A DNA stretch of 64,000 nucleotides from SB15 sp964639245. Lineage in GTDB: Bacteria; Chloroflexota; Anaerolineae; Aggregatilineales; J027. The position numbers and the translations under genes are program-made. The notes beneath the pieces are model-generated. The model saw nothing but the letters and a program-made list of their open reading frames with translations, was not told the DNA's origin and ran no database searches. Positions 63,316 to 64,000 of the stretch are shown piece after piece. The stretch spans positions 31,883 to 95,882 of the forward strand of contig CAZXCU010000019.1 in assembly GCA_964639245.1 (NCBI GenBank). Reading direction: 5' to 3'. The first letter of the stretch is position 1. Each line of letters starts with the position of its first letter.

Positions 63316-64000
63316 GCCTGCGTGCCTTGACGCTCTTTGCGGAGGGCAATATTGGCATGGAGAAGCTCTCCTATCAACTCAATGAGGAAGGCTATCCCTT
63401 CCGTGATCGGCAGGGTGAGCCGCGTAAATGGTGTCAGGATGATACCCGCCGTGTGATTGCCAACTGGCCTGAATATGGGGGTTTGGTCTTTGACCAGTCT
63501 GCCAAAGATCGCCCTGTCCAGACGCGGGCAGAGGTGGATCGCACCCATCTGGATGCAGGTCGCGCCGTCTTCCCCCTCGAATTGGTGCGACAGGTGGGCT
63601 ATGTGCGGGCTGAACGCACCATGCAGCCTGCCGATCATGGACGTAAACGGGATGTCTACCCCTATCCCCTCAGCCACATTACCCGCTGCGCTCATTGTGA
63701 AGCACAGGCACGTCTACAGAATGACCCTCGCCTGCGGACGACTTTCGGTGGCACGGAGCGCAAACCCGGCAGGGTTTATCGTCACATGCGCGGGATTGGC
63801 TGTGGCTGTGAGGTGCGCTCGGTGCCCTGTGTCGTCTTGGAGGAAGATTTTGGACAGCTCATCAAAGGGCTGGTGGTGGATGAGAGTGCCTTTGCTCTCA
63901 TGGTAGAGATGGCAGACCACAGCCCTGAAACCAGTCACCCAACCTCTCGTGTGGATATGGCGCAAACTCGTCAGCGTAATATCCTCAAACTCAAAAAGAA
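63279..64000 (+). pseudogene. Serine recombinase C-terminal part, N-terminal catalytic domain missing
   Basis: The frame opens after a stop at 63276 and runs off the right edge. It encodes the recombinase domain typical of large serine recombinases (LTLFAEGNIGMEKLSYQLNE, then RKWCQDDTRRVIANWPEY and GGLVF), followed by a zinc ribbon (CAHC, then CGC and C). The resolvase catalytic domain that should come first is absent; transposase-like debris lies there instead. ATG at 63357 could allow a shortened product. It is probably a dead integrase that once moved an element in or out of this region. Confidence 0.7.

Overview
The window looks like chromosome or integrated-element DNA of a Chloroflexota bacterium (Anaerolineae-like). 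This is an inference from gene style, not from a marker gene: a giant kinase/LuxR/STAND/WD40 protein, TolB- and WD40-type secreted propellers, threonine/proline-rich linkers with TIR domains, an NnrS-cytochrome c fusion and an ArsR-rhodanese sulfur operon. No rRNA or tRNA was recognised and no CRISPR array is visible.

Bases 1-11060 are a defence island. A DISARM-like operon runs from the left edge: the end of a DUF1998 helicase, a DrmD-type SNF2 helicase, a small possible nuclease and a very large N6-adenine methyltransferase. A BRO/DinD-like protein with its own strong promoter and a NERD-helicase follow. The methyltransferase gene carries four short GC-rich palindromic repeats and an AT-rich central block that fits a swapped target-recognition region. 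An IS4/IS701-type element (11081-12205) closes the island. Next come two exported proteins, one with a beta-propeller, and a membrane TIR protein on the opposite strand.

Bases 17547-33475 look like a decayed conjugative element or plasmid: VirB2-, VirB3- and VirB4-like genes, a TOPRIM-containing chimera, a large three-repeat protein, a DUF488-SLOG protein, two related HTH proteins, ParA-ParB and a prim-pol/DUF3987 replication protein. No relaxase or coupling protein is present. Cargo on the opposite strand includes a nuclease lipoprotein, a double-TIR protein and a HEPN-like protein. At least two gene chimeras (near 22018 and 27757) show that the region was rearranged.

Bases 34001-42338 hold a secreted fasciclin protein, a small membrane protein, a formylglycine-enzyme-like exported protein and a 1588-residue kinase/LuxR/NTPase/WD40 protein, ended by a strong hairpin.

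Bases 42608-54998 form a respiratory nitrogen region. A nitrate-reductase-like molybdoenzyme operon (membrane subunit, catalytic subunit, four-cluster ferredoxin, Rieske protein, small membrane protein, TDT transporter, FmdE, MobA) faces an NnrS-cytochrome c gene with two small oxidase-like membrane proteins. Upstream of these lie a ferredoxin/DUF2249/cupin/cupin operon with a textbook FNR-type promoter, a Crp/Fnr regulator and a TetR regulator. Bases 55227-58640 carry a methyltransferase, an ABC permease and a glutaredoxin-like protein. Bases 59027-62918 are a sulfur operon: an ArsR-rhodanese regulator with a visible promoter and operator, a persulfide dioxygenase-like hydrolase, an MFS transporter, a nucleoside phosphorylase-like protein and a DsrE-like protein. 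The right edge holds a truncated serine recombinase and transposase debris.
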